Positions 6,403 to 13,924 of a stretch of 14,296 bases of DNA are shown here, in pieces. Position numbers and translations under genes: made by a program. Where the stretch lies: positions 1 to 14,296 of the forward strand of contig JAKFYM010000410.1 of the NCBI GenBank assembly GCA_021730855.1, written 5' to 3'. Below the pieces are notes generated by a model. The model had not been told where the DNA came from. It saw only the letters and a list, made by a program, of their open reading frames with translations, and ran no database searches. Numbering within the stretch: position 1 is the first letter of the stretch; every line of letters starts with the position of its first letter. This DNA comes from Bdellovibrionales bacterium (GTDB lineage: Bacteria > Bdellovibrionota > UBA1018 > CAIPTA01).

Positions 6403-8097
6403 CTATTTCTTCACCAACAGCTCCCGCACCAGCGAGCTCGCGAACATCCCCTCTTCCAAGGCCTCATCGCTCTTGCCATACAGGCGGGTGTATAAATAAT
6501 TATTCCTAAGGATGGAGACCACGTAGTCCCGCGTCTCCATATAGGGAATCAAATCGTTCCAGAGCAGTGGATCAGGCTTGCGCTCCGGGTGCCGCCGCAG
6601 CCACTCGTCCACTTTCATTGGTCCGGCGTTGTAGCCGGCGAGTACTAGCTCAGCCGAGCCATCGAATTTCTGCCCAAGCTGCAGGAGGTACTTCACGCCC
6701 ATTTTGGTGTTCTCTTTTTCATCCATCAGCTTGCGATGCCCCTGGCTGGCGAGGCGGCGCGCGGTCTGCGGGATGATCTGCATCAGGCCCTTTGCATGCA
6801 TGCGGGAGACGGCCTTGGAATCAAAAGCACTCTCCTGGCGCATGAGGCCCATCACCAAAAAAGCATCGATCTTCCCGCGGCTCGCCTCTTCGATCATCGC
6901 AAAATAAGGGCGAGGATAGAGCAGCTTGAGGCCTTCGTCGTTCAGAGCCTTGGGGTTCTTGCGGAAATAAGAAAAGAGCATCGAGATATTCGAGCGGTAC
7001 ATTCCAGCCGCCACCTTGATTGTGGAAAGGTAGTGGAGCACGTCCACATCCAGCTCTTCCTCATTGGCGCGCACAATCCAGCTCGCCCACTTGGCCACGG
7101 ACGAGGGCTTTTTATGAATATAAAGCGCCTCTAGCCAGTGGATCATGCGGTTCAGCTCCGGATCGCCGGGAACCTCCCGTTTCACCCCGCCCATTTTCCG
7201 CTGCGTGATCATTTCCAGAGGATCTTTATTCACCTGCGTGGCGGCCTTGATCGCGTAAAAGGAGAGAGGGTATTCGTTCATCAGGTCGGTCCAGTCCTGA
7301 TTGTCGCGCGCCTTCACGCCGGAATCCTGCGCGATCTTGCCCAGCCAATAAAGCACGCGGTAGCGCTCCGTGGGCTCCACGGCCCGCTTGGCTTCTACAA
7401 GAAGCTCACGAGCACGCTGGCGACTGCCATCGTAGTAGGCATAGAGGCCTAGCCGCAAATGCAGCCGTTCGAACTCCACGTCCTCCGGTTTCATGCAAGG
7501 CTTAGCGTGCGCAAAAAGCTTGCGGGCTAGATCCCGGGCGCGGGCCGAGGGGAAATACTCTTCGGCCTTGATTGTTAGGGCCGAGGAAAGATTGCGGGGG
7601 CAGGTTGTCTCCTCCAGGCTGCGAGCAGAGAGAGACGCAAACTTGTCTTCGTTCTCCACGCGCAAGCTATTCACGAGCACATGGAAATCAAAGCGCTGGG
7701 CCTGGGCGGTGGTCTCTTCGGTGATGCGGAAGCGTTTGGTTTTTTTCTTCCGCATGCGATCCCGTTTGGCATCGGCCGCCTGCGCGTGAAAATCCGCGAT
7801 TAGGGCGCAGGTCTGTTCGTCCTGGGCGCATAAACGACGATAGGCCTGGCTCTGGCGGCCTTGGGAGATGGCCGACGCGAAGTCCTCTACCGCCTTCTTG
7901 AATGTATTTGGTTTATAGCCGAGCTCAGTGGCCAGATGCTCAGGAGAAGGAAGATCTAAGCTCTTGATCACATCCGTATCGGAAGACTTAGAAGCCGCCA
8001 GTGCGCCGGAACTAAACGAAAAAACACATAAAGAAAACAGGACAAATCTTGTTATGGTTACAAATTTAAAAAGAATTGGTAGACTAAAGAATTGCAA
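6403..8097 (-). CDS. slt: Exported soluble lytic murein transglycosylase (Slt type)
   Basis: Periplasmic enzyme that cleaves the MurNAc-GlcNAc bond of peptidoglycan with formation of a 1,6-anhydro ring. With a TTG start at 8097 it has 564 residues and a 34- to 35-residue Sec signal peptide ending ...SSGALAA. The middle is a long helical solenoid like the superhelical U-domain of Slt70, with tetratricopeptide-like helices. The C-terminal GEWL/SLT domain has the catalytic Glu422 in LMRQESAFDSKAVS, followed by GLMQIIPQTA, AGYNAGP (about 487-493) and YMETRDYV (about 519). The TTG is preferred because a perfect AGGAGG lies nine bases upstream. Other possible starts are ATG 8142, which would give a 50-residue leader, and TTG 8193, which would overlap purK. 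The gene diverges from purK, leaving 84 bases for both promoters. The gene symbol is by family resemblance. Confidence 0.9.
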   Translation of the reverse strand: MQFFSLPILFKFVTITRFVLFSLCVFSFSSGALAASKSSDTDVIKSLDLPSPEHLATELGYKPNTFKKAVEDFASAISQGRQSQAYRRLCAQDEQTCALIADFHAQAADAKRDRMRKKKTKRFRITEETTAQAQRFDFHVLVNSLRVENEDKFASLSARSLEETTCPRNLSSALTIKAEEYFPSARARDLARKLFAHAKPCMKPEDVEFERLHLRLGLYAYYDGSRQRARELLVEAKRAVEPTERYRVLYWLGKIAQDSGVKARDNQDWTDLMNEYPLSFYAIKAATQVNKDPLEMITQRKMGGVKREVPGDPELNRMIHWLEALYIHKKPSSVAKWASWIVRANEEELDVDVLHYLSTIKVAAGMYRSNISMLFSYFRKNPKALNDEGLKLLYPRPYFAMIEEASRGKIDAFLVMGLMRQESAFDSKAVSRMHAKGLMQIIPQTARRLASQGHRKLMDEKENTKMGVKYLLQLGQKFDGSAELVLAGYNAGPMKVDEWLRRHPERKPDPLLWNDLIPYMETRDYVVSILRNNYLYTRLYGKSDEALEEGMFASSLVRELLVKK

Positions 8098-8106
8098 GGC
8101 GCTCAG

Positions 8107-8112
8107 CCTCCT
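8107..8112 (-). promoter_or_regulatory. Shine-Dalgarno site deciding the TTG start of slt
   Basis: AGGAGG on the minus strand lies nine bases before the TTG at 8097. If it were coding it would be two adjacent AGG arginine codons, which are otherwise uncommon here. That supports reading it as a ribosome site and starting the protein after it. Confidence 0.6.
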
Positions 8113-8181
8113 GCTGATTGCTAAAGATGCGGCCCCAGCCATAGGGTCCGTCCTATTAAGGGTAACGGGTTTTCCAGCGAA

Positions 8182-9291
8182 ATGAAAACGCAAAGCGCAG
8201 TGATCACCTTAGGAAACGGACAGCTTGGCCTCATGCTGAGCAAGGCGGCGAAACAGCTGGGGATTCGCTTTTCTGCCGTGGGAATTCCCGAAGCCTGGAG
8301 TCTGATAAAAGACGTGGATCCCACCCAGGTAATCATCACCTTTGAACAGGAGCATATTGACGAAAATCTGCTCGCCGCCATCGAAGCCCGAGGTATCCCC
8401 TCCTTTCCTAGCTGGAAGTCTTTCCTGCGGATGAAGAGCAAGCGCACACAAAAAGAGCTCATTGCGCACTGCGGTATCGCGAGTGCGCCCCATGTGAATG
8501 CCAGTCCTTGGACAGCCGCCACCGATGCCTTTATCCGCGAGCACCAAGGCGCGGTGCTAAAATCGGGCAAGGGTGGCTACGACGGCAAGGGCGTGTGGCT
8601 TGTCGAGGCTAACGGGCAAACCAAGGATGGCCCGGCCGCCGAGGTGGCGGCAAAACTTGTGGATCCCTACATCGAAAAGCGTGTGAATTTTTCGGCCGAA
8701 ATTGCGGCCGTGGTCTGCCGTTCGGCCACCGGGGAAATCGAAAGCTATCCCACCGTTCGGAGCATCCAGCAGAACGGGATCTGTTTCCAGGTGGAATACA
8801 CCAAGGAATTTGCGCAAACCGCCGTGGCGCAAAAAGCCAAAGAGATCGCCAAACAAATCGCCGAGGGCCTGCAGTACGTGGGTGTATTGGCGGTGGAATG
8901 TTTTGTCCAAGGGGAAGAAGTGCTCGTGAACGAGATCGCTCCCCGCGTGCATAATTCCGGGCACTTCACGATCGATGTCTGTGCGGGCTCGCAATTTGAA
9001 AACCACCTGCGCGCCGGCCTTGGCATGCCGCTCGCCCGCACCGAGCCCACGCATCCGGCGGCGCTGATGGTGAATTTGCTCTGGCCGCCCTCAGAAAAAG
9101 ATTTTGCGCCCCTCTTCACCCGTCTCACCTGCGGGGCTCCGTGGCCGGAAAATGTGAAGTTGCATTGGTACGGAAAATCCGAGGCGCGCCCCTGGAGAAA
9201 AATGGGGCACTTCACAGTGTACGGGGAAACTCTGGCAGAATGCCATAAAGTGGCCGATCAAATCCTTGATTCTCGCTGGGCGTCACGGTAA
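8182..9291 (+). CDS. purK: N5-carboxyaminoimidazole ribonucleotide synthase
   Basis: ATP-dependent enzyme that carboxylates 5-aminoimidazole ribonucleotide with bicarbonate to N5-CAIR in de novo purine synthesis. At 369 residues it is close to the family length (E. coli 355). It begins with a nucleotide-binding ITLGNGQLGLMLSKAAKQLG segment, and has TFEQEHID where other members have T-x-E-x-E-N-V. The ATP-grasp loop GKGGYDGKG is followed by GVLAVECFV, and NEIAPRVHNSGHFTID holds metal and substrate residues. The C-terminal WYGKSEARPWRKMGHFTV is characteristic. The N-terminal domain looks shorter than usual, because the stretch between the glycine loop and the TFEQE motif is compressed. The ATG at 8182 has no good ribosome site. 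It is the first gene of a long plus-strand run, with purE nine bases downstream. Confidence 0.95.
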   Translation: MKTQSAVITLGNGQLGLMLSKAAKQLGIRFSAVGIPEAWSLIKDVDPTQVIITFEQEHIDENLLAAIEARGIPSFPSWKSFLRMKSKRTQKELIAHCGIASAPHVNASPWTAATDAFIREHQGAVLKSGKGGYDGKGVWLVEANGQTKDGPAAEVAAKLVDPYIEKRVNFSAEIAAVVCRSATGEIESYPTVRSIQQNGICFQVEYTKEFAQTAVAQKAKEIAKQIAEGLQYVGVLAVECFVQGEEVLVNEIAPRVHNSGHFTIDVCAGSQFENHLRAGLGMPLARTEPTHPAALMVNLLWPPSEKDFAPLFTRLTCGAPWPENVKLHWYGKSEARPWRKMGHFTVYGETLAECHKVADQILDSRWASR

Positions 9292-9300
9292 GTAAAAGAA

Positions 9301-9786
9301 ATGAAAAAGAAATTTCTCGTCGGCCTGGCTATGGGCAGTGATTCTGATTGGCCCGTGCTCGAAGCCGCCGCCACGACCCTCAAGGAGTTCGGCGTTCCTT
9401 TTGAAAAACAAGTCGTCTCCGCGCATCGCACGCCGGAAGACATGGCCGCGTACGGTAGCTCCGCCGCCTCGCGCGGCCTGAAAATCATCATCGCCGCTGC
9501 CGGGGGCGCCGCCCACCTTCCCGGCATGCTCGCCGCCCACACCGTGCTGCCCGTGATTGGCGTTCCCATTCCGAGCAAACACCTGCAAGGTCTCGATAGC
9601 CTTTTATCCATCGTACAGATGCCCTCGGGAGTGCCCGTGGCCACCGTGGCCATCGGAGCCGCCACCAATGCAGCCCTACTCGCTATCCAAATTTTGGCGC
9701 TCGAGGACGAACGCCTAAGCAAAAAACTTGTGGAATTTCGCAAAAAACAGCAAGTCGCCAGCCGCGCGAAGAATAAAAATCTATGA
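9301..9786 (+). CDS. purE: N5-CAIR mutase (class I PurE)
   Basis: Catalyses the rearrangement of N5-CAIR to CAIR, the step after PurK. It has 161 residues, the usual size for this octameric enzyme. MGSDSDWPVL (residues 11-20) forms the substrate-phosphate and ribose site. VSAHRTPEDM contains the catalytic His42, and GGAAHLPGM, PSGVPVATVAIG and the C-terminal NAALLAIQILAL complete the family pattern. Presence beside purK supports the class I mutase route rather than the direct carboxylase of animals. The start ATG is nine bases after the purK stop, with only a weak GTAAG site upstream. The stop overlaps the start of the next gene (ATGA), so the peptidase gene is translationally coupled to it. 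Confidence 0.97.
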   Translation: MKKKFLVGLAMGSDSDWPVLEAAATTLKEFGVPFEKQVVSAHRTPEDMAAYGSSAASRGLKIIIAAAGGAAHLPGMLAAHTVLPVIGVPIPSKHLQGLDSLLSIVQMPSGVPVATVAIGAATNAALLAIQILALEDERLSKKLVEFRKKQQVASRAKNKNL

Positions 9787-10619
9787 CATTTCTTTTTTTC
9801 CTTTTGCTAACCAGCACTGCCTTCGCCGAGAACCTCAGTGATTTTTGTGTGAGCAGCCTCAAGGCCCTGCCCGGAAAAACAAAAAACGGGGAGCTCGCGG
9901 CAGCCTGCGCCAAAGCGGCCCAGCTCGAGAGTTGCGTGAGCGAAAAGGGCGTGCGCATTTTTCATTATGACCGTGCCGCCCGCGCCACCGAGAAAGAGCC
10001 AAAAAAAATCCTGGTTTTCGCCCTAGTGCATGGAGATGAATTCCCCAGTGGAAGCGTGGCACGCTCCTGGATCGAGCGCTTGGGCCTCATCGAGCCGCGC
10101 AACTCCTGGCGCGTGGTGCCCATCTTGAATCCCGATGGCTTGAAAAACAAAACACGAATGAACGCCAATGGCGTGGACGTGAACCGTAACTTCCCCACCA
10201 AAGACTGGGACGAAAAAGCCTTAAAGTATTGGGAGAAAGAAACCAAAAAAGACCCTAGGCGCTATCCAGGAAAATCTGCCGCCAGCGAAAAAGAGACCAT
10301 ATGTGCTCTGGCCCATATCGATGACTTCCAGCCCGACCTGATCCTTTCGATCCACACGCCTTATGGAGTGCTCGATTTTGATGGCCCCAAAATCGCTCCC
10401 CCAAACTTTCCCCGCATTCCCTGGAAAAACTTGGGCAACTATCCCGGCAGCTTGGGCCGCTATATGTGGGTGGATAAATCTAAACCCACCCTCACCATTG
10501 AACTGCACGGGAAAGGCGTGGTGGAGAAGCTCGAGGAATTCGATCGTCTCCAGGACATCACGGGCGACATCGCCATTAAGTCGGAAAAAATCCTAAGATC
10601 CAAGGATAAGAAAAAATGA
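9783..10619 (+). CDS. Exported M14-family zinc carboxypeptidase, MpaA-like
   Basis: Predicted periplasmic zinc peptidase of 278 residues. A short signal peptide (MTFLFFLLLTSTAFA, cleavage before Glu16) precedes the mature domain; it lacks the usual lysine or arginine at its start. The M14 metal site is His83 and Glu86 in LVHGDEFPSG plus His191 in LSIHTPYG. Arg125 and Asn134-Arg135 in TRMNANGVDVNRNFP bind the substrate carboxylate, and Glu240 in LTIELHG is the catalytic base. YPGKSAASEKET resembles the Y-P-G-x-x-x-x-S-E-x-E segment of MpaA murein-peptide amidases, which cut the gamma-D-Glu to meso-diaminopimelate bond. The known E. coli MpaA is cytosolic, so export here is different. It overlaps purE (ATGA) and the next gene (ATGA). 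Cell-wall peptide trimming is the likeliest role, but other peptide substrates are possible. Confidence 0.85.
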   Translation: MTFLFFLLLTSTAFAENLSDFCVSSLKALPGKTKNGELAAACAKAAQLESCVSEKGVRIFHYDRAARATEKEPKKILVFALVHGDEFPSGSVARSWIERLGLIEPRNSWRVVPILNPDGLKNKTRMNANGVDVNRNFPTKDWDEKALKYWEKETKKDPRRYPGKSAASEKETICALAHIDDFQPDLILSIHTPYGVLDFDGPKIAPPNFPRIPWKNLGNYPGSLGRYMWVDKSKPTLTIELHGKGVVEKLEEFDRLQDITGDIAIKSEKILRSKDKKK

Positions 10620-11653
10620 GCGAAGGCCTGATTCCACCTCCGACCGCTGGTGCGGAGCTGCAAAAAAAAATGCCGCTCACCTTCGAGACCAAGCGCCTCA
10701 TCCTCGAGATTGAGCGCGAGGTGGAAGGCCTGAACTGGCAGGTGAACGATCGCTTCGGTTCCGCCCCCACTCTCTCTGCCCCCGCTCATCATCTTTTGGC
10801 CGCCGGGGGAAAACGCGTGCGCCCCCTTCTGATCTGTCTCCTGGGCCGAGCCCTGGACCAGCCCTTCAGCAAACTCGCTCCCTGTGCCGTGGCCGCGGAG
10901 CTCGTGCACACAGCCACGCTGCTCCACGACGACATCCTCGACGGTGCCACCACCCGCCGCGGCCGCATGGCCGCCCACCTGAAATACAGCGCCCATACGA
11001 CCATCCTCTCGGGCGATGCTCTCTTAGCCAAAGCCATCTCCGACATGGCCGAGCTCAATGACCCCGAGATCCTAAAACGCCTAGCCCAAACCGTGCGCGA
11101 GCTCGTGGAGGGCGAATGCCTGCAGGCTGATCTCATGGGCCAGGTGCATTCCGATGTGGAAGCCGTGCTCGAAGTGGCGCGCCGCAAAACCGCCTCGCTT
11201 TTTGCGTGGTCGGGCTGGGTGAGCGGGCACCGCGCCGGCCGTCATGCGGAAGACCTTTTTCGGTTCGGCACCCACCTTGGTTTGGCCTTCCAGCTCCTCG
11301 ACGACATCCTCGATTGGGAAGGCAAGGACACGGGCAAGCCGCGCTACCAGGACTTGCATGAGCGCAAACTCAATTCTGTGACCGTGATGCTCGTGCGCCA
11401 GTCCAGGCGCGCGGCCGGCCTGCTCGAAGGGTCGTTTTCGCAAAAAGATGAATATGGCTATATTCCCCGCCCCGAAGCCCTAGGGGAATCGCTCCGGGTT
11501 TGCTCGGAATATGTGGACGCTCTCGCATGGGCCCGCAAAGAGGCCGCCGACCATAGCGCCTTTGCGCTAGCGCATCTGGATGCCTTGCCGCCCTCCACCT
11601 GGAAGGACCTCACCCGCCAGCTCACGAGCTCCCTGCTCCAGAGGATGCAATGA
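10616..11653 (+). CDS. Long-chain polyprenyl diphosphate synthase
   Basis: Trans-prenyltransferase that extends an allylic diphosphate with isopentenyl diphosphate, giving the side chain of quinones. It has 345 residues, all-alpha. LAAGGKRVRP (about 61-70) binds diphosphate. The first aspartate-rich motif LLHDDILDGATTRRG has Asp105, Asp106 and Asp109. KTASLF is present, and the second motif FQLLDDILDW has Asp229, Asp230 and Asp233. Residue Ala100, five before the first motif, is small, which in this family allows long products (about C35-C40 or more) rather than farnesyl or geranylgeranyl. After the second motif the usual D-L-x-x-G-K-x-T-L-P-L segment is altered to DLHERKLNSVTVML. About 24 residues precede the first family helix. 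ATGA overlaps with both neighbours; AAGGA lies before the start. Paired with the UbiA-like gene after it, menaquinone side-chain synthesis is the likeliest role. Confidence 0.9.
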   Translation: MSEGLIPPPTAGAELQKKMPLTFETKRLILEIEREVEGLNWQVNDRFGSAPTLSAPAHHLLAAGGKRVRPLLICLLGRALDQPFSKLAPCAVAAELVHTATLLHDDILDGATTRRGRMAAHLKYSAHTTILSGDALLAKAISDMAELNDPEILKRLAQTVRELVEGECLQADLMGQVHSDVEAVLEVARRKTASLFAWSGWVSGHRAGRHAEDLFRFGTHLGLAFQLLDDILDWEGKDTGKPRYQDLHERKLNSVTVMLVRQSRRAAGLLEGSFSQKDEYGYIPRPEALGESLRVCSEYVDALAWARKEAADHSAFALAHLDALPPSTWKDLTRQLTSSLLQRMQ

Positions 11654-12753
11654 TGGAAAACCGCATCCTCCCCATGGGGCACGATTTTGTGCAACAAACC
11701 CTAAGAGACTTTCGTGTCTGGGAAGATGGCGAAGAATGGGTGGCGCGGCTGAAGGGAGAGGGACGTTTTCGCTCCTCCGTTTTTCCCGAGAGTGAGCGTC
11801 AGGTGCTGGTCGAGCTTCTGCCAAGAACCGAATGGCCGCGACCAGCTATTGCTTGGCGCTGGCTTGCCGCCCTGCGATTGCCCTATTTGCTTTTCAGTCT
11901 CTTGCCTCTCGTGCTGGTGCTCGCCGTCTACCACCAACAGAGCCGCCCTCCGGTCTCCGGCCTGAGTTTTCTGCTCCTTGCCTCGGTCTTCCTTATCCAC
12001 GCAAGCTGCAACCTTTGGAGTGACTACGAAGACCACCTGCGGGGCGTGGATTCTCCCGGGCAATCCGGCGGCAGTGGCGTGATCCAAAAACTCTGGATCC
12101 CCGCCGTGCACATCCGCAATGCCGCGGCCCTACTGATGATCAGCGGCTGCGTGCTTGGAGTAGTACTGCTGGCGCAGCTGCCGATCGCGCTCGTGGGCAA
12201 GCACCTCGTGTGGCTGAGCTTGGTGGGCGCGCTGGGGGCCGCAAGCTATAGCGGCTGGCCCTTTCACTACAAATATTTGGGATTAGGCGAGCCGATTGTC
12301 TTTTTCCTCAGTGGGCCGATTGTCACCCTGGGAGCCTCCTTGGTGCTTTTCCGGGATGCTTCGTTTTTTGTCTGGTTCGCCCTGGTCTCGCTCCCGCTCT
12401 CTTTCCTGGCGGTGCTACGCCTGCATTCCGGAAACATGCAGCGGATTCCCTTTGATTCGATGGCCGGAGTTTCCACGATCGCACGCTCCTATGGGTTTCG
12501 CTGGTCGAAGTGGGCCTATGGTTTTCTGCTGTTCGCCCCCTTTCTCTCGACGGGGATTCTTATTTCCGCAGGCTTGGTGGGCCGCTCGGCGCTGGCGGCC
12601 TGGGTCACCCTGCCCTTGGCCCTGTATGCTTTGCGTGCGCTCCGGCTAGCCACGGGCCCGCTCGACCCGGCCTGCCGCGAACTGCGCTTGAATGCGGCCC
12701 GCCTACACTTCTCGTTTGGCCTGGTCTATAGCTTGAGTCACCTATATTTCTGA
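11650..12753 (+). CDS. UbiA-family membrane prenyltransferase, MenA-like
   Basis: Integral membrane enzyme of the UbiA superfamily (367 residues, about nine membrane helices from residue 72 on), which attaches a polyprenyl chain to an aromatic or other acceptor. The first metal motif NLWSDYEDHLRGVD (Asn121, Asp125, Asp128) and GGSGVIQ follow the pattern of MenA, the 1,4-dihydroxy-2-naphthoate prenyltransferase. HYKYLGLGEPIVFFLSGPIV also fits MenA. The second motif, normally N-N-x-R-D-x-x-x-D-x-x-x-G-x-x-T-L-A, reads SGNMQRIPFDSMAGVSTIA. Only Asn262, Asp269 and Gly273 are kept, and the inner aspartate is Arg265. A soluble, charged N-terminal stretch of about 68 residues precedes the first helix and is not part of MenA. 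The start overlaps the preceding stop (ATGATG, first or second ATG equally possible). Function is uncertain within the family: MenA-like, or a divergent acceptor. Confidence 0.85.
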   Translation: MMENRILPMGHDFVQQTLRDFRVWEDGEEWVARLKGEGRFRSSVFPESERQVLVELLPRTEWPRPAIAWRWLAALRLPYLLFSLLPLVLVLAVYHQQSRPPVSGLSFLLLASVFLIHASCNLWSDYEDHLRGVDSPGQSGGSGVIQKLWIPAVHIRNAAALLMISGCVLGVVLLAQLPIALVGKHLVWLSLVGALGAASYSGWPFHYKYLGLGEPIVFFLSGPIVTLGASLVLFRDASFFVWFALVSLPLSFLAVLRLHSGNMQRIPFDSMAGVSTIARSYGFRWSKWAYGFLLFAPFLSTGILISAGLVGRSALAAWVTLPLALYALRALRLATGPLDPACRELRLNAARLHFSFGLVYSLSHLYF

Positions 12754-12763
12754 GGTGCCTTTG

Positions 12764-13843
12764 ATGCGGTTTCTTCTGCTGCTCGTTGTTCTCTGCTCCT
12801 GCCAAACCACAAAGCCCTTCGTAGAAGCCCCGAAACCTGCCGCACCGAAACCCCTGCTCTTTGCGGGGGAAGAGAAACACCTGCGCAACATCCGCCAACT
12901 CACCTTCGGAGGAGAAAATGCCGAAGCTTATTTTTCTGCCGATGGCGAGTGGCTGATTTTCCAAAGCCGCCGCGGCTCGCATCCTTGCGACGAGATGTAC
13001 CGCATGCGCTTGGACGGAAGCGCGCTCGAGAAAATTTCCACCGGCAAAGGCCGCGTGACCTGCGGCTATTTCATCGGCCTCAATCCCACGGCCCCGGAGC
13101 CCTGGGAAATGCTTTTTGCGTCCACCCACGATTTTTCCCCCGACTGCCCTCCCAAGGCCTCGCATGCCCATGGCTATGTGTGGCCGATCTACGATTCTTA
13201 TGAGCTCTACCGGCGCGCCTTTGCCGGAGGCCCGTTGCACCGCCTCACGGAAAACAAAGCCTACGATGCCGAGGCCACCGTTTCCCCCGACCAGAAGGAG
13301 ATTGTTTTCACCAGCACCCGCGATGGAGATTTGGATCTCTACCTGATGAATACGGACGGCACCAATGTGAGGCGCGTGACCACAGACCTGGGCTACGACG
13401 GAGGCGCCTTTTTCTCTCACGACGGAAACTTCCTCATCTACCGCGCCTTCCACCCGAAGACGGAGAAAGAGCGCAAAGACTACCTCGAGAACCTGGCCAA
13501 AGGAGTGTACCGCCCCTCCTGGTTAGAGCTCTTCCTGATTCGTAAGGATGGCAAACGCAAGCGCCAGATCACTCACCTCAAGGGCGGCACCTTCGCTCCT
13601 TATTTATTCCCTAACGACAAACGGGTGATCTTCTCTTCCAACTATCGCGATCCCCAGGGCCGCAAGTTCGACCTTTACGCCATCGACATTGACGGCAGGA
13701 ACCTCGAACAAATCACCTTCAGTGAAAGCTTCGACGCCTTTCCGATGTTCTCCCCGGACGGGAAAAAACTGGTGTGGGCATCGAACCGCAACGGCCGCGA
13801 ACCAGGAGAGACGAATATCTTCGTGGCCGACTGGCTGGATTAA
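12764..13843 (+). CDS. TolB-like beta-propeller lipoprotein
   Basis: A 359-residue predicted lipoprotein. MRFLLLLVVLCSCQTTK is a lipoprotein signal with probable lipidation at Cys13 (L-C-S-C), followed by a proline-rich linker (about 19-31). From residue 40 on, the chain consists of TolB/PD40-type blades. Examples are QLTFGGENAEAYFSADGEWL (45-64), ATVSPDQKEIVFTSTRDGD, FSHDGNFLIY, FPNDKRVIFSSN and QITFSESFDAFPMFSPDGKK. Each has the family pattern of S-P-D-G followed by I/V-x-F-x-S and ends D-x-Y-x-M/I-D-G. Together they form a five- or six-bladed propeller. Unlike true TolB it is anchored, lacks the N-terminal TolB domain and is not next to pal or tolA. The ATG at 12764 is chosen over GTG 12755 because GAGGT lies seven bases before it. 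It follows the prenyltransferase by ten bases and ends the run. A periplasmic scaffold role is a guess. Confidence 0.85.
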   Translation: MRFLLLLVVLCSCQTTKPFVEAPKPAAPKPLLFAGEEKHLRNIRQLTFGGENAEAYFSADGEWLIFQSRRGSHPCDEMYRMRLDGSALEKISTGKGRVTCGYFIGLNPTAPEPWEMLFASTHDFSPDCPPKASHAHGYVWPIYDSYELYRRAFAGGPLHRLTENKAYDAEATVSPDQKEIVFTSTRDGDLDLYLMNTDGTNVRRVTTDLGYDGGAFFSHDGNFLIYRAFHPKTEKERKDYLENLAKGVYRPSWLELFLIRKDGKRKRQITHLKGGTFAPYLFPNDKRVIFSSNYRDPQGRKFDLYAIDIDGRNLEQITFSESFDAFPMFSPDGKKLVWASNRNGREPGETNIFVADWLD

Positions 13844-13886
13844 AAATCATTTCCTGACTTGCGCGCTTGTTTTTCTCCCTCTAAGC

Positions 13887-13892
13887 TATAAC
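13887..13892 (+). promoter_or_regulatory. Possible -10 box upstream of the Tat-exported protein
   Basis: TATAAC matches five of six consensus positions and lies in an AT-rich stretch between two genes. No clear -35 box occurs at 16-18 bases; TTGTTT at 13867-13872 is too close. It is compatible with a new transcription unit starting at 13925, since I see no terminator for the preceding run. Confidence 0.3.
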
Positions 13893-13924
13893 AAATAGAA
13901 ATAGTTTTCTCGGGAGATTCAAGG

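Noticed and set aside
12605..13453. 282-codon minus-strand frame opposite the UbiA-like and TolB-like genes
   Set aside because: It is a shadow of two well-supported coding regions. It spans a gene boundary on the opposite strand and has no start signal.
12764..13843. Beta-propeller lipoprotein as the Tol-Pal component TolB
   Set aside because: It lacks the TolB N-terminal domain, carries a lipobox, and has no tolQRA or pal neighbours.
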